Shown here one piece after another: positions 12,911 to 21,816 of a stretch of 38,621 bases of DNA (within the stretch, counting starts at the first letter, position 1; every line of letters begins with the position of its first letter). The DNA lies in NCBI GenBank assembly GCA_024653325.1, contig JANLFX010000010.1, forward strand, positions 1 through 38,621, read 5' to 3'. Source of the stretch: Anaerolineae bacterium (GTDB taxonomy: Bacteria; Chloroflexota; Anaerolineae; JACIWR01). The position numbers were made by a program, and so were the translations under genes. Under the pieces are notes generated by a model. That model was not told the DNA's origin. It saw only the letters and a program-made list of their open reading frames with translations, and searched no databases.

Positions 12911-14461
12911 TTGTCTGATAGTTCAAACACCCTTGTCACTCAAGACGTTCTCGAAACCACTACGTTGCAAAGTGCGCGATCCCCAAGGAATCTGTTGACC
13001 ACTGTGGCGCGCAACTCGGCTTTTGTGCTGGGTGTGCAGGCGGTACTCAAAGTGCTAGCCTTTCTGTTCAACGTCTATGTGGTGCGCCGTCTGGGGGCTG
13101 TGCACTTTGGCCAATATTCGGCGGTGGTAGCTTATGTGGCCATGTTTGCCATTTTCACCGACTGGGGCATGTCTCCTTATGCAGTGCGTGAGATGGCCCG
13201 GGACCACGGCAAGACAGCGTGGCTTTTGCCCAACATTGTGGCTATCCGCATCGTGCTATCGCTCATTGTCACTGTCATCGCCCCGCTCTTAGCCCTGTGT
13301 CTGGGCAAAAGCCCCGATATGGTGTTGGGCATCCTGATCGCCAGCGCGGGGTTGACCCTCTATGCTTTCCAGGGACCGCTGGATAGCGCGCTTGTGGCCA
13401 GGGAGCGCCTGGACTATACCTCCTCTTTTGCTTTGGCGAACCAGTTGGTCTTCTGGGCCTTAGGGGTACTACTGCTACTTAGAGGCTTGGGGTTCATCGG
13501 CCTGGTCATTGCCTCTCTGGCCGGTGTGGCTGTAGCGGCGCTGCTCTCCGCGCGGGCGTTGGCCAGAATGGGGATTGGGCGTATGGTCGTTTCGGCCCGC
13601 CGCTGGTCAGAGCTGATTCGGGCGGCGCTTCCCTTTGGCATTAGCGATATTTCATATGTGTTCATGCAGCGTTTCGACACGATTCTGATGTCTTTTGTGC
13701 TCACCGATGCGGCAGTGGGCTGGTACAACGTGCCTTGGATGCTGATCAGCATGGTGCTGCTCATTGCTCAAGGAATCACCACGGCAATGTACCCCTCGTT
13801 GGTACGAAGCTATGCCGAACAGCCCGAGAGCCTGCCGGAGGTGGTCTGGAGATCGATCAAGTACTTGATAATCATCTGTTTGCCGATCGCCGTGGGTGGG
13901 ACATTGTTGGCCGACCGCATCATCATCGCCCTCTATACCGAAGCATTTACCAACTCGATCCCCGTATTACAGGTGATGCTCTGGGCGCTCCCCAGCCTCT
14001 TTTTGCTGGAGCTCCTGGGGAATGTGGCTAACACGCTCAACCTAGAGCGCCCGGCGGCGCGCATCAACGTGATCAATGCAGCGATTACAGTGATTCTAAA
14101 CCTGATCCTGGTGCCCACTTTGGGGATCCTGGGAGCGACACTGGCGCTGGTCAGTGGGCGGGCGTTGCGCCTGGTACAGTATTGGTGGTTGATCGGCCGA
14201 GGCCATTTGGGCGGTGAAAGGCGGGGATCACTAATACGAGTTGCGTTGGCAGCCGCCTGTATGGGGGTGGTGGTGTTCATATCTCGTCAGGTATCGGCCT
14301 TTGGTATGGCAAGCTCTAAGATGGGGCTCCTGGCGCTGATCGCCATTGGAGCGGGGTGCTATTTCATCGCTTTGTTAGTGTCGGGTGGCATTGAACGCCG
14401 CGAACTGGCGTTCGTGCGCAGCATGATTCGGGAGCAGATGACACGAGGACAGGATGGATGA
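12911..14461 (+). CDS. Polysaccharide flippase, Wzx/MATE-like
   Basis: 516 residues with about 12-14 membrane segments. After a polar N-terminus (1-30) the protein follows the pattern of lipid-linked oligosaccharide flippases: VVRRLGAVHFGQYSAV in the first helices, IRAALPFGISDISYVFMQRF in the middle, and a C-terminal polysaccharide-biosynthesis half (LNLERPAARINVINAAI). It would turn lipid-linked repeat units to the outer membrane face. The start is an unusual TTG at 12911, chosen because a strong GGAGGTGA (12897-12904) lies 6 nt upstream and no ATG is in place. The stop overlaps the next start by ATGA. Confidence 0.88.
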   Translation: MSDSSNTLVTQDVLETTTLQSARSPRNLLTTVARNSAFVLGVQAVLKVLAFLFNVYVVRRLGAVHFGQYSAVVAYVAMFAIFTDWGMSPYAVREMARDHGKTAWLLPNIVAIRIVLSLIVTVIAPLLALCLGKSPDMVLGILIASAGLTLYAFQGPLDSALVARERLDYTSSFALANQLVFWALGVLLLLRGLGFIGLVIASLAGVAVAALLSARALARMGIGRMVVSARRWSELIRAALPFGISDISYVFMQRFDTILMSFVLTDAAVGWYNVPWMLISMVLLIAQGITTAMYPSLVRSYAEQPESLPEVVWRSIKYLIIICLPIAVGGTLLADRIIIALYTEAFTNSIPVLQVMLWALPSLFLLELLGNVANTLNLERPAARINVINAAITVILNLILVPTLGILGATLALVSGRALRLVQYWWLIGRGHLGGERRGSLIRVALAAACMGVVVFISRQVSAFGMASSKMGLLALIAIGAGCYFIALLVSGGIERRELAFVRSMIREQMTRGQDG

Positions 14462-15819
14462 AGATCGTTATCGCCGTTCACCACTTTCCACCCCGGTATA
14501 GCAGTGGCGCTGAGTTGCAGGCCTACCGCGTGGCTGTCTGGATGCGGGATCACGGCCACGATGTGCACGTGCTCTGCGTAGAGGCCATTGACAGGGGTGG
14601 AAGCAACGGTTTAACCTATGAGGATGACATCTATGATGGCTTGCCGGTTCGTCGCCTGAGCTTTAACCTAGCCGCTGCTCCCGATCCGTTCCGTTGGACA
14701 TACGACAATCCCTGGATCGGCGAGCACTTGCGCGGTTACTTGGCCGAATTAGGGCCTGATCTGTTACACATAGTCAGCGGTTACCTGATATCAGGAAGCG
14801 CGCTGCGAACAGCGGTGGGGATGAGACGAGCCAATGGACGTCGCATTCTTACCGTGGTTACACTCATTGATTTCTGGTTTCTCTGTCCGCGTATCATCTT
14901 GTTGCGCAGCAATGGACAGCTTTGTACGCCGCCATTCAACCCGGTTACCTGCGCGCGCTGCCTGGGCGAGGAGAAACGCCGCTATCGCCTGCCAGGGCGT
15001 CTTGTGCCCCGGATGATGCAAGCTTTCTGGAAGGGGCGATCTGGCAATGTAGCCCGGATCGAGAAGCGAGTGGAGTTTCTGCGAGAGGCACTGAGCTTTG
15101 TAGATGCGGCTATCAGCAACTCAGAGTTCCTGCGAGAGATGTTTGATCAGGCAGGGTTTCCGGCTGAGCGGATTGTCTTTGTCCGCCAAGGGCTGGAGCT
15201 GCCCAGTCTGTCACCGGAGGCGCTGGCCAAGACCCCCAGTGCATACCTGCGGGTCGGGTACATGGGTCAGATCGCGCCGCACAAGGGTCTGCACACGCTT
15301 TTCGAGGCCGTAGGACAGTTGCCTGGCGCTGCACTGGAGGTCAAAGCCTATGGGGATGTCACGAGATTCCCCAACTACGCCCGCTTGCTGCGCCGGATGG
15401 CGCGCCGAGATCCTCGCCTGCATCTGTCAGGGGTGTACACGCGCACGGAGGTCAGTCAGGTGTTGAAAGGCCTCGACGTGGTCGTCGTACCGTCCGTGTG
15501 GTATGAGAACAGCCCTAACGTTATCCTGGAAGCCTTTGCCCACGGTACACCGGTGATCGCATCAGATCTGGGTGGAATGGCAGAGCTTGTTCAGCACGAT
15601 GTGAATGGTTTGGTCTTTGAACCAGGGAACGCAAAGGCTCTGGCAGGGCAACTGAGGCGTCTGCTGGATGAGCCTGGCCTATTGGCTCGATTGCGTGGTG
15701 GGATCGCGCCAGTGCCGACTATGGACGAGGAGATGAGTCAGGTCATGAATATCTACCAGTCTTTGATGTCCGCCGAGAACTCCCTGTTTGGATGGGAGGT
15801 GGAACATGCAATCCCATAA
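14458..15819 (+). CDS. GT4-family glycosyltransferase
   Basis: 453 residues with two Rossmann-like halves. The N-terminal acceptor domain begins MKIVIAVHHFPPRYSSGAEL. Residues about 130-185 form an insert with a Cys pattern (FLCPRI, CTPPFNPVTCARCLGE) seen in a subset of GT4 enzymes. The C-terminal nucleotide-sugar domain shows RVGYMGQIAPHKGLHTLFEA and the catalytic region VWYENSPNVILEAFAHGTPV with the EX7E pair. Donor and acceptor are unknown. The start overlaps the flippase stop (ATGA) and the end overlaps the acyltransferase start by 14 nt, so the three are translationally coupled. Confidence 0.9.
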   Translation: MKIVIAVHHFPPRYSSGAELQAYRVAVWMRDHGHDVHVLCVEAIDRGGSNGLTYEDDIYDGLPVRRLSFNLAAAPDPFRWTYDNPWIGEHLRGYLAELGPDLLHIVSGYLISGSALRTAVGMRRANGRRILTVVTLIDFWFLCPRIILLRSNGQLCTPPFNPVTCARCLGEEKRRYRLPGRLVPRMMQAFWKGRSGNVARIEKRVEFLREALSFVDAAISNSEFLREMFDQAGFPAERIVFVRQGLELPSLSPEALAKTPSAYLRVGYMGQIAPHKGLHTLFEAVGQLPGAALEVKAYGDVTRFPNYARLLRRMARRDPRLHLSGVYTRTEVSQVLKGLDVVVVPSVWYENSPNVILEAFAHGTPVIASDLGGMAELVQHDVNGLVFEPGNAKALAGQLRRLLDEPGLLARLRGGIAPVPTMDEEMSQVMNIYQSLMSAENSLFGWEVEHAIP

Positions 15820-16453
15820 CCCCGCGTTAGAGCGTCAGGATAGCTATGAGGGCGCCGGGGAAGCCCAGCCCTCTTTTCGTCACTTCTGGCGAAAGTTCTG
15901 GGAGCTTGGACCGGAGTTCAGACGTTGGATCATCCCCGGAGTGATCCGGGGCGTGCTGAGAATGCACCAGTTCAACTCTAGAGAGATCGTGTTCTTGGGC
16001 AAACACGTCCAGATCATCCACCGGGGTGGCAGGGGGCGTATCGTCGCTGGCCGAGGCTGCCGGATCGCGGACAACTGCTTTCTCGACGTGGGCAGCGAGG
16101 GCCTGATCTCTATTGGCACCAGAACCGTTGTCGGTCCTAACACCCGCATCATGGCTGCCACGGAAGTAAAAATCGGCGCCCGCTGCATGATCAGTTGGAA
16201 TTGCAGCATCTTCGACTCCATCGGTCACCGCATGTGGCTGGAGGGTCAAGATGAAGCCGAGATCGAAGCGCCTATTATTATTGGCGATGATGTGTGGATC
16301 GGGCCATATTCCATCATCATGAAGGGCGTAACCATCGGGAACAATTGCATCATCGGAGCTGGTTCTGTTGTCCGGCGAGACGTGCCACCCAATTCATTGG
16401 TCTACGGCAATCCGGCGCGGGTGGCCGGCAAAGTACTCAAGTGGGAGCGGTGA
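15806..16453 (+). CDS. Left-handed beta-helix acyltransferase (WcaF/maltose-acetyltransferase type)
   Basis: 215 residues. From about 60 onward hexapeptide repeats form a left-handed beta-helix (IVAGRGCRIADNCFLDV, IGTRTVVGPNTRIMAA, IGDDVWIGPYSIIMKGVTIG, NNCIIGAGSVV), ending in the common PPNSLVYGNPARVAGK. Such enzymes transfer acetyl groups to sugars; here the glycan repeat or a sugar nucleotide is the likely target. The ATG at 15806 follows GGGAGGTGG; a TTG six codons earlier lies before that site. It overlaps the GT4 gene and its TGA overlaps the ATG of the SGNH-like gene by one base. Confidence 0.88.
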   Translation: MQSHNPALERQDSYEGAGEAQPSFRHFWRKFWELGPEFRRWIIPGVIRGVLRMHQFNSREIVFLGKHVQIIHRGGRGRIVAGRGCRIADNCFLDVGSEGLISIGTRTVVGPNTRIMAATEVKIGARCMISWNCSIFDSIGHRMWLEGQDEAEIEAPIIIGDDVWIGPYSIIMKGVTIGNNCIIGAGSVVRRDVPPNSLVYGNPARVAGKVLKWER

Positions 16454-17343
16454 TGAGTTTGATGAGAGGACGAAGAACGTTGCTTATCTGGCTTGCTCTG
16501 GGTGTTGTAATCATAGTGGCTTTGATTCTGTTATGGCAGGGATTGCGTGGTCAGGGCTTCCGTATGCTGGCTACTCATCGTGTCAAAGCATTGCTGGATC
16601 GAACACCAGCACAGCAACGGGGTGATTTTACCAACGTCATTTTCCTTCACCATTCCACTGGTCGCAATTTGATCAACCAGGGTGGGGTGCGGGAGCGATT
16701 GACCGCAGCGGGCTTCCAGTTTTGGGACCACGATTACAACTGGGAGGGATTGATCCGGCCCGACGGCACACGGACCGGCTACAGTTACGGCATCCCCGAT
16801 GACAATACCGATCCCGACGGTTTGGCCCGGCTCTTCGCTCAGCATATATACCCCTGGCCGCTCAATGCCCTCAGCGGGCTGATGCAACACGAGGTCATCG
16901 CCTTCAAATCCTGCTTCCCGGCCAGCAACATCACCAGCCAGGAGCAATTGCAGCAGTACAAAACCTGGTACCTGGGGATGCGGGAGGTGATGGATCGCTA
17001 TCCCGATCACGTCTTCATCGTAATCACCCCGCCGCCACTGAACCCGGCAGCCACCGATGCCGAGACCGCTGCTCGGGCGCGGGCCTTCGCCAACTGGCTC
17101 AAATCCGACGAGTTCCTGGCCGGGCATCCCAATGTATTCACCTTTGATTTCTTCGACTTACTGGCGGAGGGAGATCCATCAGTTCCTGATTTCAACATGC
17201 TGCGTGCGGAGTATCGCGAGGGGGAGGATTCTCATCCTAACAAACTGGCCAACCAGACCGTCGGTCCGCTTTTCGCTGATTTTATCGTGGAGGCGGTGCA
17301 GACCTACCGCGCCAGGTTAGCCGGAGGAGGCAAAACGCCGTGA
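16453..17343 (+). CDS. Membrane-anchored SGNH-like hydrolase or O-acyltransferase
   Basis: 296 residues: an N-terminal signal-anchor helix (about 10-28) and an extracytoplasmic domain. FLHHSTGRNLI (about 60-70) offers a Ser nucleophile in the first SGNH block. Near the C-terminus GEDSHPNKLA provides the D-x-x-H pair of the last block. VFIVITPPPLNPAA resembles the block III strand and loop. This suggests an SGNH-fold esterase or a sugar O-acetyltransferase of the AlgJ/AlgX kind. The start shares one base with the acyltransferase stop, and a longer upstream reading is only a shadow of that gene. The pairing with an acetyltransferase suggests that it places or removes acyl groups on the exported glycan. 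Confidence 0.6.
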   Translation: MSLMRGRRTLLIWLALGVVIIVALILLWQGLRGQGFRMLATHRVKALLDRTPAQQRGDFTNVIFLHHSTGRNLINQGGVRERLTAAGFQFWDHDYNWEGLIRPDGTRTGYSYGIPDDNTDPDGLARLFAQHIYPWPLNALSGLMQHEVIAFKSCFPASNITSQEQLQQYKTWYLGMREVMDRYPDHVFIVITPPPLNPAATDAETAARARAFANWLKSDEFLAGHPNVFTFDFFDLLAEGDPSVPDFNMLRAEYREGEDSHPNKLANQTVGPLFADFIVEAVQTYRARLAGGGKTP

Positions 17344-18251
17344 TGCCCCGGGTGACGATCATCATCCTCAACTGGAACGGTCTGAGGGACATATTAGCCT
17401 GCCTGGAGTCTTTGTCTCGGCTCGATTATCCGCGCTACCAGATCGTGGTGGTGGACAACGGTTCCACGGATGGCTCGGTGGAGGCAATTCAGGAACGGTT
17501 CCTCGAGGCGACTCTCATCGAAAATGGGGAGAACCTGGGATTTACCGGCGGCAACAACGTGGGTCTGCGTTATGCCCTGACGCAAGGGGCCGATTACGCT
17601 TTGTTATTGAACAATGATACCGAGGTTGCCCCCGATTTCTTGAGTCGCTTAGTCCAGGCAGCAGAAGCCGATCCCACCGTCGGCATGGCCGGTCCGACAA
17701 TCTATTATTATGCACGGCCGGATTTGATCTGGTCAGCAGGTGGAATGATAGACTGGTCACGGGGTCAGACGTGGATGCTAGGGCTGAATGAGCAGGATAG
17801 CGGGCAATACGGTACCGCGCCCCGTGAGGTGGACTTTGTCACCGGTTGTGCCTTGCTGGTCAAACGGGCGGTGACGGAGCGGATTGGCCTGCTCGATGAA
17901 CGGTTCTTCGCCTATTACGAGGAAGCAGAATGGTGCGTGCGGGCACGAAAGGCAGAATTCAAAATCGTCCATGTGCCCACAGCGAAAGTCTGGCACAAGA
18001 TCCCACTGGATGCTCGTGAGCACTCGCCGCTGGTGCATTATTACATGACCCGCAACCGACTTCTGTTTCTCAAAGTCACCGGTGCCAGTTGGCGGGCCTG
18101 GCTGCACACCCTGCTGGCCGAGTACGCGCGCACGCTGCTCAGTTGGAGCGTCAGACCCAGGTGGCGGCACAAACGTGAGCAGCGGCGGATGATGTTGCAG
18201 GCTATCGGTGATGCGTGGCGTGGGCAGTGGGGGCAGAAAATCACGGCCTGA
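17340..18251 (+). CDS. GT2-family glycosyltransferase, rhamnosyltransferase-like
   Basis: 303 residues, GT-A fold: VTIIILNWNGLRDILACLES at the start, VVVDNGSTDGS for nucleotide binding, LLLNNDTEVAP as the DxD-type metal site, and FVTGCALLVKR...YYEEAEWCVRA for the acceptor side. This is the WbbL-like branch, which often transfers rhamnose, but the sugar is not certain. The GTG at 17340 lies 10 nt after GGAGGAGG; an ATG follows at 17343. It overlaps the SGNH-like gene by 4 nt (GTGA). The C-terminus is basic and may lie on the membrane. Confidence 0.9.
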   Translation: MMPRVTIIILNWNGLRDILACLESLSRLDYPRYQIVVVDNGSTDGSVEAIQERFLEATLIENGENLGFTGGNNVGLRYALTQGADYALLLNNDTEVAPDFLSRLVQAAEADPTVGMAGPTIYYYARPDLIWSAGGMIDWSRGQTWMLGLNEQDSGQYGTAPREVDFVTGCALLVKRAVTERIGLLDERFFAYYEEAEWCVRARKAEFKIVHVPTAKVWHKIPLDAREHSPLVHYYMTRNRLLFLKVTGASWRAWLHTLLAEYARTLLSWSVRPRWRHKREQRRMMLQAIGDAWRGQWGQKITA

Positions 18252-18266
18252 GGTGCGGAGGGAGCA

Positions 18267-19490
18267 GTGCGGATTCTATTTCTCTCAAGCTGGTTTCCAT
18301 ATCCACCTGATAATGGCGCGCGGATTCGCACCTTCAACCTGCTGCGCCAGCTCGCCAGACGGCATGAAATCGCCCTGCTTTCTTTCATCCAAGACGAAGG
18401 AGTAAAACAAAGTGAGCTGGATGCAGTGAGCTCGTTCTGCCGGGTGTTGGGAACTGTACCGCAGCGTCACTTCCAGCCCTCGCGCCCCCAAGCTCTGTTC
18501 CGTCTGCTTTCGATGCGACCGCGTTCACTGGCGGAGACCTATAGCCCGCAGATGGCAGCTCTGGTGCGAGATGCCCTGCACCAGCACCCTTTCGACCTGA
18601 TCATCGCTTCGGAGATCGGTCCAGGCCTGGACACTGCTCCATACATAATAGATGCTGACACGCTGCCCCGGGTGATAGAGGACCTGGAACTTTCGATGAT
18701 CTGGAATAAAATCCGCGCTCAAAATACCTGGGCAGGGCAGGTGCGACACAAACTCACCTGGCTGAAACTGCGACATTATGCAGCCCGTCTCCTACGTCGA
18801 GTGGATGGGTGCACCGTAGCCTCAGAACAGGAGCGGATCTTGCTACAAAACATCGTGTCAGATTTTGAGCCGCTGGCCGTGATCCCCAACGGACTGGACT
18901 TAGCGCGATACAGAGACGGATGGGGCCCCCCTGCTCCCGACACACTGGTCTTTCCCGGTGCACTGACCTATCAGGCAAACTTTGACGCCATGTTTTTCTT
19001 TTTGAAGGAGGTCTTTCCTCTAGTTCGAGCACGAAAACCTGGCGTGACACTGCGTATCACCGGGCGCACGGATGGCGTGCCTGTGCACCGCCTGCCCGCG
19101 GAGGGCAGCGTGGTATTCACCGGTTACCTAGAAGACGTGCGACCCGTGGTAGCGCAAAGCTGGGTCTGTGTAGTGCCACTGCTGACGGGGGGAGGAACGC
19201 GACTGAAAATCCTGGAAGCCATGGCCTTGGGCACGCCAGTGGTCTCTACCAGCAAGGGAGCTGAAGGTTTGGAGGTGACGCCAGGTCATGACATCCTCAT
19301 CGCCGACGAGCCAGCCGAGTTCGCCGATGCCGTCCTGCGCCTGTTGAGTGATGAGACTTTGCGGGCCAGGCTGTCTGCCAATGGGCAAAAATTAGTACGC
19401 GAACGGTATGGCTGGGATCAGATTGGAGAAAAGTTGGATCACTTTTTGCGCCAGGTGGTGCAAGGATATGAGCGTCGAGGTATAGAATGA
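18267..19490 (+). CDS. GT4-family glycosyltransferase, Stp1-like
   Basis: 407 residues. It starts MRILFLSSWFPYPPDNGARI, typical of the sugar transferases named Stp1 or TIGR03087-like. The C-terminal donor domain has LVFPGALTYQANFDAM, FTGYLEDVRPVVAQS and PLLTGGGTRLKILEAMALG, where Glu of KILEAM is the conserved catalytic acidic residue of the group. A paralogue with the same layout lies at 21813. The GTG start follows GGAGGGA by 3-4 nt. The stop overlaps the polymerase-like gene by ATGA. Donor and acceptor are unknown. Confidence 0.88.
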   Translation: MRILFLSSWFPYPPDNGARIRTFNLLRQLARRHEIALLSFIQDEGVKQSELDAVSSFCRVLGTVPQRHFQPSRPQALFRLLSMRPRSLAETYSPQMAALVRDALHQHPFDLIIASEIGPGLDTAPYIIDADTLPRVIEDLELSMIWNKIRAQNTWAGQVRHKLTWLKLRHYAARLLRRVDGCTVASEQERILLQNIVSDFEPLAVIPNGLDLARYRDGWGPPAPDTLVFPGALTYQANFDAMFFFLKEVFPLVRARKPGVTLRITGRTDGVPVHRLPAEGSVVFTGYLEDVRPVVAQSWVCVVPLLTGGGTRLKILEAMALGTPVVSTSKGAEGLEVTPGHDILIADEPAEFADAVLRLLSDETLRARLSANGQKLVRERYGWDQIGEKLDHFLRQVVQGYERRGIE

Positions 19491-20875
19491 TCCGGCTTAT
19501 GCGGGAAAAGAGAATTACCATCGCCAACTCTGTTCTGTTACGATTGGCTATCCTGACCGGTTTGGTAGTCACGCTTTTAGCCGTTGGCTTTGTAACTTCG
19601 CGTGTGTCGCCTGAACTGGTGCTGATAGCTGTGGCTGTTCCACCGGTAGTTCTGCTGGCCACCAGCCGATTAGAATATGGAGTGTTAGCAATCATATTTA
19701 CGGCGGCGTTTGTCCGTTTTTCCCTGCCCACCGGCACCCAGAGCCGCATTGTCGCCAGCCTGCTGATTACAGCCGTCTTCATTGTGCTCTGGTTAGCCCG
19801 GATGCTGATAGTGAAGAAAAGGCTGTATCTGAAACCATCCAGCACTAATGGGCCCTTGTTGGCTTTCATGCTGACCACAGTCGTATCCTATATCTGGAGC
19901 AATGCTTTCCGCGACCCGCTGGTTGTAGTGGGAAGTACCTGGCCAATGGTTCAACTGGGTGGAATGGCGGTAATGATTCTTTTGCCCGGAGCTTTTCTTC
20001 TCACCTCCAACACCATATCTGAGATTCGATGGCTGAAGTTCCTGTGTGGGTTGATGATCCTCATCGGGGTCTTGGCTCTCGTGGGCCACTTTCTCAACCT
20101 CGGGCTTTCTTTTCTCAACACGGGCGGGCTTTTCTCGCTGTGGTTTGTTTCTCTCACATACACCCAGGCTTTGTTCAACCAACGGCTTCCTTCCTGGCTG
20201 CGACTCGTTCTGTTGGCCCTAGCTGGAGTATGGGTATACATATACTTTGTGACGCGAGTGACCTGGCTCTCTGGCTGGCTCCCTCCCCTCGTTTCAATGG
20301 CCATTATCAGCTTCTTGAAGTCCAAACGGATATTCCTCGTCTTTTTGCTTTTGGTGGCTGTATATGTAGGGATGCACTGGAGCTATTACACGGGCGTCGT
20401 CCTGGCCTCTGAGTCTGAGGAGAGTGGCCAAACTCGTCTGGCTGCATGGGAGCATAACTGGCGGGTGACCGGACAACACCTCTTGTTCGGGACGGGCCCG
20501 GCAGGCTATGCTGCTTATTATATGTCCTATTTCCCAAGTGAGGCTATGGCCACTCATAGTAATTACATTGACATACTCTCTCAAACCGGTATTGTAGGGT
20601 TGTTCTTCTGTTTGTGGTTCTTTGCTGTCCTGGGGTGGACAGGTTACAAACTCTGTATGAGGGTGAGAGGAACCGGCGATTTCAGTGAAGGATTGGCCAA
20701 CGCGACTTTGGCGGGATGGGCAGGTTGCATGATAGCCATGGGCCTTGGCGATTGGTTGTTTCCCTTCGTCTACACTCAGACCATCGCCGGTTTTGATTAT
20801 GCTGTGTACAGTTGGGTGTTGCTGGGAGGGATAGGGGTCCTGAACAACATGCACCAGGGAAAAAACGGCCAATGA
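19487..20875 (+). CDS. O-antigen polymerase/ligase-like membrane protein (Wzy or WaaL type)
   Basis: 462 residues with about 11-12 membrane segments and one large extracytoplasmic loop (about 305-360). The loop and its border read ESEESGQTRLAAWEHNW, LLFGTGPAGYAAYY and THSNYIDILSQTGIVGLFF, the characteristic Wzy_C region (GxGxG then HNxY/HSNY). It would join oligosaccharide repeats outside the membrane or transfer the finished chain to an acceptor; the two roles cannot be told apart by sequence. It overlaps both neighbours by 4 nt (ATGA), fixing its start at 19487 and placing it between GT4 and GT2 genes. Confidence 0.85.
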   Translation: MIRLMREKRITIANSVLLRLAILTGLVVTLLAVGFVTSRVSPELVLIAVAVPPVVLLATSRLEYGVLAIIFTAAFVRFSLPTGTQSRIVASLLITAVFIVLWLARMLIVKKRLYLKPSSTNGPLLAFMLTTVVSYIWSNAFRDPLVVVGSTWPMVQLGGMAVMILLPGAFLLTSNTISEIRWLKFLCGLMILIGVLALVGHFLNLGLSFLNTGGLFSLWFVSLTYTQALFNQRLPSWLRLVLLALAGVWVYIYFVTRVTWLSGWLPPLVSMAIISFLKSKRIFLVFLLLVAVYVGMHWSYYTGVVLASESEESGQTRLAAWEHNWRVTGQHLLFGTGPAGYAAYYMSYFPSEAMATHSNYIDILSQTGIVGLFFCLWFFAVLGWTGYKLCMRVRGTGDFSEGLANATLAGWAGCMIAMGLGDWLFPFVYTQTIAGFDYAVYSWVLLGGIGVLNNMHQGKNGQ

Positions 20876-21816
20876 CGGATTTATCCATTTTGATAGTCAA
20901 CTGGAATACCCGCGACCTGCTGGCTCAATGTCTGCGGTCGGTTTACAGAACCACGAGCGGTCTGGATTTGGAGATCATCGTGGTGGATAATGCTTCTACC
21001 GATGGCAGCGTAGCAATGGTGAAAGAGCAGTTTCCTCAGGTGCGCATTATCGCCAATGCGGAGAATGTGGGCTTCGTGCGCGCCAATAACCAGGCTCTAA
21101 CCCACTGCCAGGGACGTTACGTGCTGTTGCTCAACAGTGACACGCAAGTGTTGCCCGGCTCGCTGAGCAGGGCAGTTCAATTCATGAATGAACATCCCAA
21201 GGCGGGGATGATGGGCGTGCGGCTTCTTAATCCCGATGGCACCTTTCAAGCGTCGTATACACCCTTCCCCACTCTATGGCGTGAGTTCCTCATTCTCAGT
21301 GGGTTGGGAAGATGGCTGGTTCGGCCCACCTTTCCCAGTTATGGACCGCGAGCGGAAGGAGGTGCTCAGCGCATCGAGGGGTATCTGGAGGGCGCATATC
21401 TGATGGCGCGCCGTGAGGCTGTGGATGAGATAGGTGGGTTGGATGAGCACATTTTCATGTACGCCGAGGACGTGGACTGGTGCTTCCGGTTTTACCGGGC
21501 TGGTTGGGAGGTGTGGTATCTGCCTGATGCCCCCATCATCCATTATGGTGGCCAGAGTAGCAAGAAACGACGAGGGCGCATGGAGGCCGAACTCTATCGC
21601 AGTCGCGTGTATTTCTTCCGTAAACATTATGGCAAATTCGCAGCGATTTGCCTGAAGGTTCTCATCTACGCAATGACGTTGCCCAAGATCTTTATCCACG
21701 GTTTACTGCGGTCTGTGACTAGAGGTCGCAAGGGTAGGATCGTCACCAGTTGGGAGGAATTGCGTCTGGCGTTGGACGGTTTGGATTCAACGTCTGAGGA
21801 GAAGATACCAGCATGA
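20872..21816 (+). CDS. GT2-family glycosyltransferase
   Basis: 314 residues, GT-A fold: LSILIVNWNTRDLLAQCLRS, IIVVDNASTDGS, LLLNSDTQVLPG as the metal-binding site, and YLEGAYLMARREAVDEIGGL followed by YAEDVDWCFRFYRAGW in the acceptor part. It is similar in design to the GT2 at 17340 but not a close copy. The ATG at 20872 overlaps the preceding stop (ATGA), while an earlier in-frame start would lie deep inside the polymerase-like gene. A C-terminal hydrophobic stretch near 265-285 may hold it to the membrane. Confidence 0.9.
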   Translation: MTDLSILIVNWNTRDLLAQCLRSVYRTTSGLDLEIIVVDNASTDGSVAMVKEQFPQVRIIANAENVGFVRANNQALTHCQGRYVLLLNSDTQVLPGSLSRAVQFMNEHPKAGMMGVRLLNPDGTFQASYTPFPTLWREFLILSGLGRWLVRPTFPSYGPRAEGGAQRIEGYLEGAYLMARREAVDEIGGLDEHIFMYAEDVDWCFRFYRAGWEVWYLPDAPIIHYGGQSSKKRRGRMEAELYRSRVYFFRKHYGKFAAICLKVLIYAMTLPKIFIHGLLRSVTRGRKGRIVTSWEELRLALDGLDSTSEEKIPA

